DNA of 64,000 nt from Agelas oroides (lineage: Eukaryota; Porifera; Demospongiae; Agelasida; Agelasidae): positions 913,501 to 977,500 of the forward strand of contig OX422202.1 in the NCBI GenBank assembly GCA_949130485.1. The letters run 5' to 3'. This document shows positions 12,501-22,485 of this stretch, in pieces. The notes below the pieces were generated by a model, which was given only the letters and a program-made list of their open reading frames with translations, searched no databases and had not been told where the DNA came from. Made by a program: the position numbers and the translations under genes. Positions within the stretch are counted from its first letter, which is position 1. The number at the start of each line of letters is the position of its first letter.

Positions 12501-15500
12501 TGTCATGTGATGTCAGAATATCATTATGATGTAATACATACAGTTCCTGAAGTTCACAAAGAGTTAAAGCTGAAATCCATTTTTTTTTTTTTGGTTTAGA
12601 ATAAATCAGGACAGCTTTATGGAGTCTGTTTGGCATTGATGCAAACCTATGCAAAGTGTAATACAGGTGAGCTAGTGTTTAGTATTCATATGCTACACTG
12701 TGTAACAGTATGTAACACCATTGACACGTGTAATAAATACATATTTGCTGTAAGTGCTAGTTTGCATGGGTACTCTAAATTATCGTAGAACAGGAAATTT
12801 TGGCGAAATTTTCATTATAATTGCAGTTGAAATCATACTACGAATATATTATTCGCAAAATAATTATGAGTTAATCATTGCTATGCTGTGCATGTGTGTG
12901 CGTGCCAACCACGTGGCCAGCGTGGCGTATATATAACCTTAGAGAAGTGTGAAGTTTTTCTCACATACTGCCGAAAGAGAGAGAAGCGAAGAGCTAGCTA
13001 TGTCTATCTTGTGCTGTATGCAGGCGGTACTTTTACGATTAATCCGCGAATTGTTTCGCTAATACATTGCAATCGTGCATCCACGAATTTTTTCGACCAC
13101 GAATATTTCCCGTCCTACGATAAAGCACACACCAAATGCACCTTATTGTTTCGTGCTCAATTCCTTGGTGGAGATATGAGTATATGCACTTAACAACACA
13201 GTACTTAATATTGTTCACAGTGTTAATGGTGTTACATAATGTTACACAGTACGAGCTCTATCTCTTACCCTAACTGCAGGGAAGTATAGCAAGGTACCAA
13301 TGGTGGAGGAACAGCAGTGTGAAGATCTTCTCCATTTCATGAGATTGCTCACTCACCTCGTCAGAAATTCAGTGGAGATAGGTATGCAGTAGTTCTAATG
13401 CTGACTGTTCATCCAACTATGCGCTCAACGTTCAGTGGTGTAGGATATTTGTTCCTCAATAGCTAGATATATGAAGTAAGTCTTCGTTCTTCCTGCTGTT
13501 TTGAGTCTTCGGTTATGCCCACGCACAATTAAGGTCTCTCTACCCCTCTCTACCCTTGATGCTGCTCATGTAAGAAAAAATACCAGGCTCTTTCCACCTG
13601 CACAACTTCAATGTTTGCGTTCCGGAGCGGGGGAGCCTGGAAACGAGGCTAGGGATAACAAGAAGGGGGAAGGCCTAGTCTCAGTCCCAAATCCAAAACT
13701 AACCCTGGCACGGGTTGCTTTCAGTCATGTTCATTTTATGATGTGTTCTGCAGGTGACCAGTTGGTGGATATGGTAATTACAGGGGTCAGCATCATTCTC
13801 CCCCTTCTGACTGACGAAGTACTCAAGGTATGGGGTAGAGTTACTACCAGATAGTGTGTGCAGCTATTCACCATTTCTCTCTTCCTCGCCTCCTCCTTCC
13901 TCTCCTTTCTTCTTCACTCTCCCTCCTCCACCTCCTTACTCCCATTCCCATCTTCCGCTCTTTCCCTCCTCTCTCTCTTCCCTTCCTCCCTCTCTTCCAC
14001 TCTTCCCCTCCTCTCTCTCTCTCCCCTTTCTCCCCCCTAGTTTCCCTCATTGTGCGATCAATGCTTTGAGCTACTCAGTATCGTATTTAGACATTTCCTC
14101 GGAACAGCAGCTGACCGGAAGATGGTTGATCTCTTCTGTGCTCTCGCATCAATGCTGGAGGCAGGACTCACCAGGTGGACTAAAACAATGATTATGCCTA
14201 GCCTCATTCCCAGGCCTATTCGAAAATTTCAAATGGGCCTGGGAATGAGGCTACGATTACGACCTGTATCCCCTTTCCTACATTGCTTGTGCCTATGCCT
14301 AATGAAGATTGCAAGATGGCAGTTGAAACATTGCATGTGGAAAGATTGTCTCGTAAAAAACTCCACTGAATGTTACGAGATCTTTTTGAATGATATTGTA
14401 GGCCTTTGTTAGACTGTGTTGAACTACCGTAAAATCGGGATAATAAGCACCCACACAAAATAAGCACCCCATGAATATAGGCACCCATTTTGATAACAAC
14501 AACCACATCGCGTTTATAAGCACCCATACAAAAATAAGCACCCCACATGAAAAGGCACCCGTTACCGTGCAAACGGAAGTGAATTCAGCGCTGATTGAAC
14601 GTAGCGGCTACTTTCTATCTCCGATTGTAAGCAAGCTATTGAGACGCGATAATAACCGAAATTTAGGCAGGGCCTCTTGGTAAAACATATCCAGGAATTA
14701 GGAAAAACCTCTCACGGATTCGCTGGTTCCAAGCACTTTACGTTGGTGGGCGGGGGGTTGGCAACGATTGATCAATTGCTGACTATATCTCTGGTTGTAG
14801 AAAAGCTATAAACATTGGACAGAAATTAGCAGAAAAAGAACCTCTCAGGCCTAAAATATACACAGCTAATCCGTTCCCGCACAACTGCACGCTACCAGAA
14901 AATTACATGCGTTTATTAGCACCCCATGAAAATAAGCACCCCTCGAAAATAAGCACCCATTCTGGCTGCTAATTTTGAAAATAGGCACCTGTGCTTAATA
15001 TCCCGATTTTACGGTATTTTTTTTATTTTGTTTCAGCCATTTAACACGAATGGGAAGTGAGTAAGGTAGTGCAGTGCAAGTCATGCCAACCTAACACTTT
15101 ACATTCTTGCACACACACACACACACACACACTCTTCTAGATATACCTCTGACATTTGTTCCAAATCATTGAATTCCATCTTCTTCATGGCATATCATTA
15201 CTACAACAACCCTCGACTTCGAAACACGCAACCAGTGATGCGGTCACTGGAGCAATTCATGAAGGTACCTTAGCACAGTGGGACAAGTCTGTGCTATAGA
15301 ACTTAGCTAGCCACAGAAAGTGGGTGTGGCCTCGGATTGGAGCTATATGGTATGGGACAATAGCTAGAAGGAGCCTGGCTACCCTACCATCATTTCTAGA
15401 CTCCCACCTAGGTATCTGTTGCTTGCCACACAAAGACGCAAGTGATGGATAGCTTGTGAACAAGGCCACATGTTGGCTGTGTGCTGGTAACCAGAGTCCA

Positions 15501-16289
15501 TTAATCATCCATTTCCAGATTCTCTTTGAGGTGATGTTAAGCAGCTCCTTTGACATGGATAACTTTGGAGATGCCTCTGATGCGATCTTTGCCCTCATTT
15601 GTTCAAACCAGGTAGGTAGCCATGTAGTCTGGTTCCCAGGCCGAGAAATGGCCTGGGAACCAGACTGAAGTGTCTGGTCCCGAAGGTGTCCGTATTCACT
15701 ATAATTTACATTGATGGTTTGTGCAGGAAAACATTAGAGGGCGTGAATGTACGTCATCGCATTGTAGCAACCGCAATCTTGATAGGCAAAATTGACGTTT
15801 TTTAATAGGACTTGTGTACTAACGTGTCAAATTCTTCACGCTAGCAATGATCCTACAAGTAGCATTCCTTTCTTGTACACTTTTGTACAGGTATGCATTA
15901 CCAGCTCTCTGCTTAATATAAAGTTAAAGATGCATTCTCCATACCTCAAAGCAAGCTGTAGAATAGGCCTCGCCGTACAATTTTCCTATTCATTACCTCT
16001 CAAGATGGCGCTGCATATACAGAAATATAGCCGAAAAAGACAATGGTTAGGAATACCACAGTTGTTCATACACAGTATTGTATTCCTCCAGGAGTACTAC
16101 TCAACTCTGGCGGGTGCAATAGTGGGTGGACAGAACGACCCCCAGAACCAGACGAGACTAGCCGAGGCCTTTGGCAGGTTGACTCCGCCCTCCTTACACC
16201 TTGTATTTTTTCCTGAAGACAAGGGACAGTTCGATAGGAATCTTAGAGAATTCTTATCCTTTGTTAAAGGCTTTTTGTACTACAGGTAA
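6533..16289 (+). CDS. XPO4: exportin-4 (importin-beta family nuclear transport receptor)
   Basis: Ran-GTP-dependent export receptor; known vertebrate cargos include eIF5A and Smad3. Eighteen exons: 6533-6583, 6670-6775, 7530-7671, 7896-8028, 8444-8554, 8672-9078, 9689-9887, 10090-10875, 11222-11391, 11946-12108, 12173-12481, 12600-12666, 13280-13381, 13754-13827, 14041-14174, 15141-15264, 15519-15611, 16092-16289. All phases agree, giving 1122 residues (human 1151). Diagnostic stretches include DYVLFQAAST, YVREQL, LYEDLHWL, NLSVWSAEEK, RTLMEALLL and LEALCG. HEAT-like helices fill the protein with no gaps. The last exon ends in YYR then TAA, and that TAA overlaps a GTAAG that looks like a donor. 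Exon 3 has a duplicated acceptor (see 7461-7540). Exon 9 begins at 11222, not at the nearer AG at 11253, because only that keeps frame and homology. Confidence 0.95.
7017..7271. mobile_element. MITE, CAAGAGCG-end family, XPO4 intron 2
   Basis: Starts CAAGAGCGTGTAAGAACGGG and ends with the imperfect inverse. Flanks GTAACAC and GCAGCAC match at 5 of 7 positions and may be a worn 7-bp target duplication. Inner ACTAAAAATAG pair present. Confidence 0.8.
7461..7540 (+). repeat. 40-bp tandem duplication carrying the exon 3 acceptor of XPO4
   Basis: Two near-identical 40-bp units, each with a pyrimidine run, TTTATTTAG and the first exon bases AGCACTCTCAA. Only the second AG (7528-7529) keeps the XPO4 frame; use of the first adds 40 nt and shifts frame. 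Confidence 0.9.
8082..8220. mobile_element. truncated CAGTGGAA-end MITE relic, XPO4 intron 4
   Basis: Contains CACAGTGGAATCCCTCAACT and repeated GGACAC motifs, matching one end of the element at 20527-21020. The other end is missing. Confidence 0.5.
9546..9589. mobile_element. 44-bp MULE-type foldback, XPO4 intron 6
   Basis: TAACCTCGTTCCCAGGCT pairs with AGCCTGGGAACGAGGCTA. Flanks CATGCACAT and CATGCACAG are a 9-bp duplication with one mismatch. Confidence 0.85.
10919..11160 (+). repeat. CTCCCTCCT 9-bp tandem repeat, XPO4 intron 8
   Basis: More than 20 copies of a pyrimidine 9-mer in the sense strand between the exon 8 donor (10875) and exon 9 (11222). It produces spurious Ser-Pro and Leu-rich open frames. 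Confidence 0.95.
11392..11510 (+). repeat. 15-bp array seeded on the XPO4 exon 9 donor
   Basis: The real donor reads CAG then GTGATCTGT. About 20 bp later, six 15-bp units of GCTAGGTGATCTGTT follow, each offering another AG/GTGATC donor-like site. Confidence 0.9.
11758..11866. mobile_element. tandem pair of MULE-type foldbacks with three target-site copies
   Basis: Element 1 (11758-11808) starts TAGCCTTGGAACCAGACC and ends GGTCTGGTTCTGAGACTA. Element 2 (11818-11866) is a near copy. The 9-mer GATATAACA occurs before element 1, between the two, and after element 2 (11749, 11809, 11867). In XPO4 intron 9. Confidence 0.9.
12780..13122. mobile_element. MITE in XPO4 intron 12
   Basis: Left end TTATCGTAGAACAGGAAAT pairs imperfectly with the inverse of the right end (TTATCGTAGGACGGGAAAT). 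About 343 bp, with no coding content. Confidence 0.65.
14199..14253. repeat. 55-bp foldback, XPO4 intron 15
   Basis: TAGCCTCATTCCCAGGCC pairs with GGCCTGGGAATGAGGCTA. It begins 25 nt inside the intron. Flanks GATTATGCC and CGATTACGA are not a convincing duplication. Confidence 0.85.
14425..15016. mobile_element. 592-bp mariner-like MITE, XPO4 intron 15
   Basis: Ends TACCGTAAAATCGGGATAAT and the inverse ATCCCGATTTTACGGTA, consistent with a TA target site. The interior is rich in AATAAGCACCC units in both halves. Confidence 0.8.
15625..15666. repeat. 42-bp foldback, XPO4 intron 17
   Basis: TAGTCTGGTTCCCAGGCC pairs with GGCCTGGGAACCAGACT. It starts 14 nt after the exon 17 donor. Confidence 0.85.
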
Positions 16290-17060
16290 GATAGTATAGT
16301 ACCAAAATTTCGATTTTAAGTATATCAGATTTATGCTCAGAAGTTTCTTTTTATTTGTATTACATGTATATCCACAGGCAGATATCATACAGTCACACTA
16401 TTAATATGAGATGAAGTGAGAAACTGTCGTCAATTTACAAGTGGAATAACTAGCCTCGTTCCTAGGCCTTCCTACTGTCCAGTTTTTGATAGCAAAAACG
16501 GAGGGTGGAAAGGCCTGGGAATGAGGCTACTATGAACTAGCCTTGTCCCCAGGCTCTCTCCTCAAAAATGGGGTGGGGGTTAGCTGAACAAAGGCCAATA
16601 GGTGGCCACACGTGCATGCCATGGAATACACACACAAGAAAGATTCCATTAGTTCCTTGTCCAGCACTCACCCTGGCCAGTGGCCCAGTGTGTGTGTATG
16701 AACAATCAATTTCACCCTGATGACAACTGGAGTATTCAGTCAAAATGTCGGCAAGTTATTTTCCGAGCTAAAGTTGGTAACAGATAACCTTCCTCTTCAT
16801 TTATGCAGGAGCCAACTGGGAAGTACTATCACTCCATACTGAAACCAATAGTTTTAGTTAACTGTTTCAATCTAGTCTCTAACATGAACCATGGTTTCAA
16901 AAACAGGGTGCTGTTAACTCGACTGCAACTACAATACATCAGTCTGGAAGCATATTTCAGTTAAACACAATGTCAACAAACACAGAAGTGAGTTCAAAAT
17001 AATTAAGCAATAATTGAAAGTGAAAGTTGCATTCACACACACAAAAAAAAAAAATTGAAA
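16290..17060. other. XPO4/BLOC1S3 convergent spacer
   Basis: Between two stop codons. Holds a foldback at 16451-16529 (TAGCCTCGTTCCTAGGCC to GGCCTGGGAATGAGGCTA) and no supported gene. Confidence 0.7.
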
Positions 17061-19091
17061 TCAGTCCTTTCCTACACCAGCTGCCCAGTAATTGACATAA
17101 CTGGTGGAAAGTAGAGAGGGGACGAACAGAGGATGCGTCAACCGTGAGGGAGGCTTTGGGGGGGTAGTATCTTGTCTGGGTGGTGTGGTGATGGTGGGAG
17201 CAAAGGAGTGGGCCTCCATGCTGATCTTGTTGAGGGTTGTGTTGAGCTGAGCTAACTCGTTATCACTGCGCTTTAGATGAGCATTCACTTTCTGGAGGGA
17301 AAACAGAAGAAAAAGCAGCTGCCATTTACCATAGCATACACCTTCCTTCCTTTCAGTACAAGGTAGTCTGGATCCCATGCAAGGAAGGGTCTGGGGAATA
17401 TACCTTGTCTTATGGGTTGGAATGCTGCGGTTAAATAAACCAATCACATTTAAAGAATGATGACGTCACGATAAAATATTTTCTTTCCATTAGTAGAGCT
17501 CGAAAGCTGGTTGGCCAATGTGGTGTTCTTTCCCTCACCGACAATCATGCTCCTGATCACATGCTCCTACAGGATCTGGGAGCAGGCCTACAACATTCCT
17601 ATACATATGTACCTCTTTGTCTCACAGGCCCGACCCACTTCCGCAAAAGAGGGATGGGTCTGGTGAACTGCATATACAAGCCGTGTCCCACTGGAATGCA
17701 ATTAGCTGGATGATGTAACCAGATTTCGACTAATGCACTCTTGAATTACCTGTTCTGGAGTAAGCATGCTCCCCAAGAAGTATAGTCACAGTGTTTCTAC
17801 AGCTTCCGCAGTAGCAGAAAAGATGCCCTAGCTCTCTTTCGCCATTTTCAAGACTGCTATTGCTACTCAAACAGTGACGTAATGCGTCATGTGACAAATA
17901 CTGCAACATGATTGGGCCGCACTGTACAGTGCAGCGGGACACGGCTTGTATACGCAGTTCACCAGACCCTTCCCTTCTTTGCGGAAGTGGGTCGGGCCTG
18001 CAAGACTACGTACCTCTATGGTGCCTTGAGCTCTGCTAAGATTGTCGTTGACAACGGTCAGGTTCCGACACGTGAGGTGGTATATCCTCAGAATGCGCTC
18101 CACAATGTTCCTCCGGAGATTGACATTGCTTTCTCCTAGAGGAAGGGGAGAATGGAGAACAAGGCTGAAATTGTCGCAGAACAAAGTAGCTCTGCTATTG
18201 GGTCTACCATTTCATTGGTTCGCTTGCCCACCCCTGGCCCACAATCCAGCTGGAATACCTCATCGCATTGCTCCAGCCAGGCTATTACTCTAGCAAGCCT
18301 CACCCTTCGCTGAGAGAGGAAGGGTCTGGTCACGCTGCAGCTGACAAGTTGTCGCTGAGGAACGCAATTATCAAACAGCGCTGTTAGATAATAAGATGCT
18401 GACATCCGCTAAACACATTGTGACATAATTGCTATTCCATGACAACGGATACAATCTACAAAGAGTGTGGATCTCATTGGTCACAGCAAGTTTCTGCTGT
18501 GGCGATAATTCGATGGTTGCAGCGTGACCAGACCCTTCCTCTCTCTGCAAAGGGTGTGGCTTGCGAGACTACCAGGCTATCAGGTACAAAAAGTATTGTG
18601 ATTTTGTTATTCAGTTGATCCAAAATATCTTTAGCTGAAAAACTCACTTAGTCTTTTGTGCAACAACCTGTGCATGAGAGAGAGAAGTGATGGGGGGGGG
18701 TAAATTGATCTTCACGATCATCATTAATTTGTGATCAAACGTACGATGGTGGGGCAGATGCCGTTGAGTCAAGGGACGACCTTCTGGGAGACCCACGAGG
18801 ACTGACGCTACTGGCCTGGCTCGAGGTGGGCTGCACACGGGCTCCGCTGTCCGTTTGTTCCAGGGATGCTGTGCTCTCGTCCTCTTCGTCCGTTTCGGAC
18901 TCCTCTCCAGCCACGATGCCCGCTTTGTGATGCCCAGTTTGCAGCGAGGACAATCCGACGCCGCTAACGTACCCCAGAGAGCCCTCTGTGAGCTGATCTG
19001 TGTTAATTTCTTCGTCGCTTTCACTATCTTCTCCTGCCACTAACGTCGCCATACCGCGCAATACCCGGTCCGATTCTTGATCCACTGACAT
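17061..19091 (-). CDS. BLOC1S3: BLOC-1 subunit 3 (BLOS3/reduced pigmentation homologue)
   Basis: Subunit of BLOC-1, the complex for biogenesis of lysosome-related organelles. Four exons: 18745-19091, 18648-18667 (a 20-nt micro-exon), 18014-18135, 17061-17291, giving 239 residues. The N-terminal half has two acidic motifs, VAGEDSESDEE and VAGEESETDEED, like the paired acidic TDSE motifs of the human protein. After the micro-exon the chain reads SLLHKRLRESNVNLRRNIVE, which aligns with the human LLQLRLAES helix, followed by coiled coil up to LAQLNTTLNKI. The C-terminal Pro/Thr tail is not recognised. A foldback has inserted exactly at the exon 3 donor. Head to head with EIF1A, 244 bp between start codons. 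Confidence 0.85.
17617..18008. mobile_element. 392-bp MULE-type foldback at BLOC1S3 exon 3 donor
   Basis: Arms of about 75 bp run from CAGGCCCGACCCACTTCCGC on the left to the inverse on the right; the right end reads CTGCAAGACTA. Flanks TGTACCTCT (17608-17616) and CGTACCTCT (18009-18017) match 8 of 9. On the minus strand the duplication spells the splice donor AGAG/GTAC. Confidence 0.9.
18286..18571. mobile_element. 286-bp MULE-type foldback, BLOC1S3 intron 2
   Basis: Left end TACTCTAGCAAGCCTCACCC, right end GGTGTGGCTTGCGAGACTA; inner arms share GGAAGGGTCTGGTCACGCTG. A perfect 9-bp duplication CCAGGCTAT flanks it (18277-18285, 18572-18580). Confidence 0.93.
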
Positions 19092-19335
19092 GAACTTCCA
19101 AGTATTCGATCAATTTCTGGTCATGCTCATTCATTTCCGGTCATGCATCTATACTATTTCCGGTTTCTGGTTGTTATGACGTCACTACGCGCTAAACCGA
19201 TTGCGAAACCTACAAGCATGCAATGACGGTGCTGATAACTTCCCTAATTTTATCAAGGGTTGTTTCTTCAAAAACTGTTCATTCAGCTATTCTGTTTGTG
19301 AACGATACTTCACTGAAACTCTAAAGGAGTCAACC
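19092..19335. promoter_or_regulatory. BLOC1S3/EIF1A bidirectional promoter
   Basis: 244 bp between divergent start codons. It has three TTTCCGG-type sites in a short run (TCATTTCCGGTCATGC, CTATTTCCGGTTTCTGG) that resemble ETS sites, and no TATA box. Promoter role is inferred from position. Confidence 0.55.
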
Positions 19336-22063
19336 ATGCCGAAGAACAAAGGTTAGAGCGAAAGAAAATCGCTGTAATATGCATTGATGTATCTACCATG
19401 TGAAGTTGAGGGCCAAAGGCTATATCAATGTGTGAATGGGTATTGACAGAGTAATAACCTTTCTACTTTTTAGGAAAGGGAGGTAAGAACAGGAGGAGGG
19501 GTAAGAATGAGAATGAAAGTGACAAACGTGAGCTTATCTTCAAGGAAGATGGTCAAGAGTATGCCCAGGTTGTTAAGATGCTGGGGAACGGACGACTGGA
19601 GGCGTATTGCTTTGACGGCATGTCACGGTTGTGCCACATCAGAGGCAAGCTGAGGAAGAAGGTGAGAGTCTCAAATTTAATAATTTCAGGAGTCCCACTT
19701 TTAGTTTAGATAGCAGCTTAGGACAATTTGAATATATACAAGGAATGTGTAGGGGGGATTAGCCTCGTTCCCAGGCCCCGCCCAGCTTTCCGTTGCTTAT
19801 AGTACGGTAAAGCGGGAGAGGGCCTGGTAACTTTTCTCATGTGAGTGACGTCAGGATAGAAAGGAGGGTTTAATTGTGCGTGGGCGCACTGGGCCCAGAA
19901 CAGCAAAAAGAGCCAAGGGACGAGGTAACTTACCTCACATATCTAGCTATTGGGGGCCGACTGTTGTACACACCAAGCGTTGAGCGTGTAGTTGGTTGAA
20001 TATACGTGAAATGCGGCCTGTTAGTTCTGCAATTTTTCGCCATTTCCCGATTATGTCATGCTCACGTGAGAAAAGATACCAGGCTCTCCCCGCTTTTCCG
20101 TACTGAAAGCGACGGAAAGCTGGGCGGGGCCTGGGAACGAGGCTAGGGGGGATGGCACCCAAATGCAAATTGGCATGCACTAAACTTCTGAGCAAGTGCT
20201 TACTGACCACACAACTGTCTAGAGTCCTCTCTTTCTCTCTCTCTCTCTCTGAAGCTCACATCATAGAATGACATCTTAAACTATGGTTTGTGCCACTGTT
20301 TCTCCAGGTATGGATCAACCAAGGGGACATTATCCTCGTGGGTCTGAGAGACTACCAGGACGCCAAGGCGGATGTGATCCTGCGATACAATCCGGATGAA
20401 GCGAGAAATCTGAAGACTTATGGAGAGCTTCCTGAGACAGGTGAATGGGTCTTTATTTGATTATGAGGTGAAAGGGTAATTGGGAAAGGAACCTGTACCA
20501 GGAAAATGTCCTGTGGTCATGTTTTTACAATGGAACCCGCTTAACGGACACCCTCAACAGTGGACACCCACGATATAATGGACAATTCTGAAAGTCCAGA
20601 CTGTCCTTCCATTTACTTCAATACTTAAGCAACCCCTGAATAGCGGACACCCCACTACTCTGTATAACAGACAGTTTTCGTGGTCTCAATTGTACGCAAA
20701 CAATACTCAACGACCCCGATTTATAATTAGTGGACACTCGTCGACCTTTTCAGCAAGATTGTCCACCATCACTGCTGTAGTTAAACAACTTGACATTAGA
20801 TTAGTGCTGTTACTCGTAGTACTAGTCTCTGCTTAGCCTTTCCTGCCAGCGTATAGCAAAGGAAAGCTCTGAAATAGTGATAACGCAACCACGTTGTGCT
20901 CGATTACACAGTACCATGCCTACCGGAAATATACCAGAAGCCCCTGAGTTAGGGACACCTCGCTATAAGGGACAAAATGTTGGTCCCCAATGGTGTCCGT
21001 TATAGAGGGGTTCCACTGTATTCTCATGATACATGATAGCTGCAGTAAAGTTGTTATGAATGTTATCAACCTCCCTTGAACCAGCACCTCAGTAGTATTG
21101 TGTTCATAGTGCTCGTGTAATCACTCTTCGTGGGCGAAACCAAGGGTGCATGCTTGATAAGCCCTTGGTGAGACTAATTGAGTAGGAGATCCCTCCCCTC
21201 TTTAGACTTTACAGTGTAGCTACTACACATGCTCAATTGCTTCTGCGTAAATACACATCTCATCTTTCAAGTCTTTGTATGACCTTCCGACATTTCACTT
21301 TAGAATGATCACTGGACTTTCATATGTGGTCAAAACGTAACATTTTAATCAGCTTGTGCATCAGACCAACCTAGTCTGGTCAAGACGTCAGCAGTCAAGT
21401 TCTGGCTGTGTAAAGTCCAATGTAGACCATCACTGAGTTTCCTAGGCCCACTGTTATTCCACTCCTTCCTCCCTCCTTCCTTCCTCCAGCCAAGCTGACA
21501 GACATGGGAACATATGGTCCCGGGGACGAGGACGAGGATGTCACATTTGATGATCTTGTGGATGATTACGATGATGAAGACGAGGCCATTGAAGCCGTGA
21601 GTTGAAATCTGGGTGGAATAACTATTGCAAGCGGAAATAGAATCACATTGTGATGCATGCCATGAAGCATAACAACTTGCCTGTATTGTGAAAGAAGCCA
21701 GTGGGCTAGTCAGTGTTGTTCCCAGTCCAGTCCACTACAGCTATACTTCCAGTACCAGTAGCTGTGGTGGAGGACTGGCAACAAGGCTATGGGCTAACGC
21801 TGGCCCGGCTCCATAGAACCTAGCCTCGCACCCAGGTCGTGTGGCCTGAGTACGAGACTACATAGAACCCAGAAATCAGGTGGCATAGTTAGTAGTGGGA
21901 AAGTAAAGAATGCATGTTGGATGATTGTATCTAGCGTGCATAGTAGACAAATAGCTTCTGTCTATAGACCACTAGCCTTGTTGGCATGACAACAGTACAA
22001 ATAAGCCCCTGTCATTATTACTTAATGACTCTATTCTGCTCTATTTCTTCTCTACAGATATGA
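19336..22063 (+). CDS. EIF1AX: translation initiation factor eIF1A
   Basis: Binds the 40S A site and works with eIF1 in scanning and start-codon selection. Five coding exons: 19336-19351, 19474-19661, 20308-20440, 21490-21596, 22058-22063, giving 149 residues (human 144). The basic N-terminal tail [18 protein letters not shown] leads into the OB fold ([48 protein letters not shown]). The acidic C-terminal tail ends in DEAIEAI. The last coding exon contributes only Ile and the stop. Intron 2 carries a MULE foldback and intron 3 a CAGTGGAA-end MITE. Very high identity to the family. Confidence 0.97.
19760..20145. mobile_element. 386-bp MULE-type foldback, EIF1A intron 2
   Basis: About 90-bp inverted arms, outer sequence TAGCCTCGTTCCCAGGCCCC on both ends. 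Flanked by GGGGGGAT on both sides (19752-19759, 20146-20153), 8 bp, or 9 if the terminal A is counted in the target. Confidence 0.9.
20527..21020. mobile_element. pogo-like MITE, EIF1A intron 3
   Basis: Ends approximately ACAATGGAACCCGCTTAACG and the inverse of ACAGTGGAACCCCTCTATAA; the interior repeats GGACACC motifs. About 490 bp, non-coding. Confidence 0.7.
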
Positions 22064-22485
22064 GTATCAATGTGAACAAAAAGACTATGTCTGCACCTAC
22101 AATTTCGTGACTGCACCTACCAGCCATTTTATACATTGGCGCTGACATTTGGACACAAAACTATATTGCAATGTTCCATTTTCAATCATTAAATAATTTA
22201 TTGCTAAAGTAAATTTTTGAGCTCCTTGCCAAAATTATTGCCGAGCGCAGCTGGGCTTGGTAATCGTGACATAGTAGCCTCGTTCCCAGGCCGTTCCCGG
22301 CTCCAGTTTTGATCGCTTGTTTTTATACTGCAAGCGATCAAAACTGGAGCCGGGAACGGCCTGGGAACGAGGCTAGTGACATAGTGTTATAGTCGACTCT
22401 AGCCTCATACCCAGGCTCTTTCCTGGGTACGAGGTTTGATCGAGTTGACTCCGGAATGATTGCTAGCCACGCCCACTCGTCTAGA
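22064..22485. other. spacer between EIF1A and the VioB-like gene
   Basis: EIF1A 3' UTR, then a foldback at 22275-22375 and a partial foldback near 22399-22432 (TAGCCTCATACCCAGGC). No gene. Confidence 0.7.
22275..22375. mobile_element. 101-bp perfect MULE-type foldback
   Basis: Arms are perfectly complementary over more than 40 bp, outer sequence TAGCCTCGTTCCCAGGCCGT and inner CTCCAGTTTTGATCGCTTG. A perfect 9-bp duplication GTGACATAG flanks it (22266-22274, 22376-22384). Confidence 0.95.
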
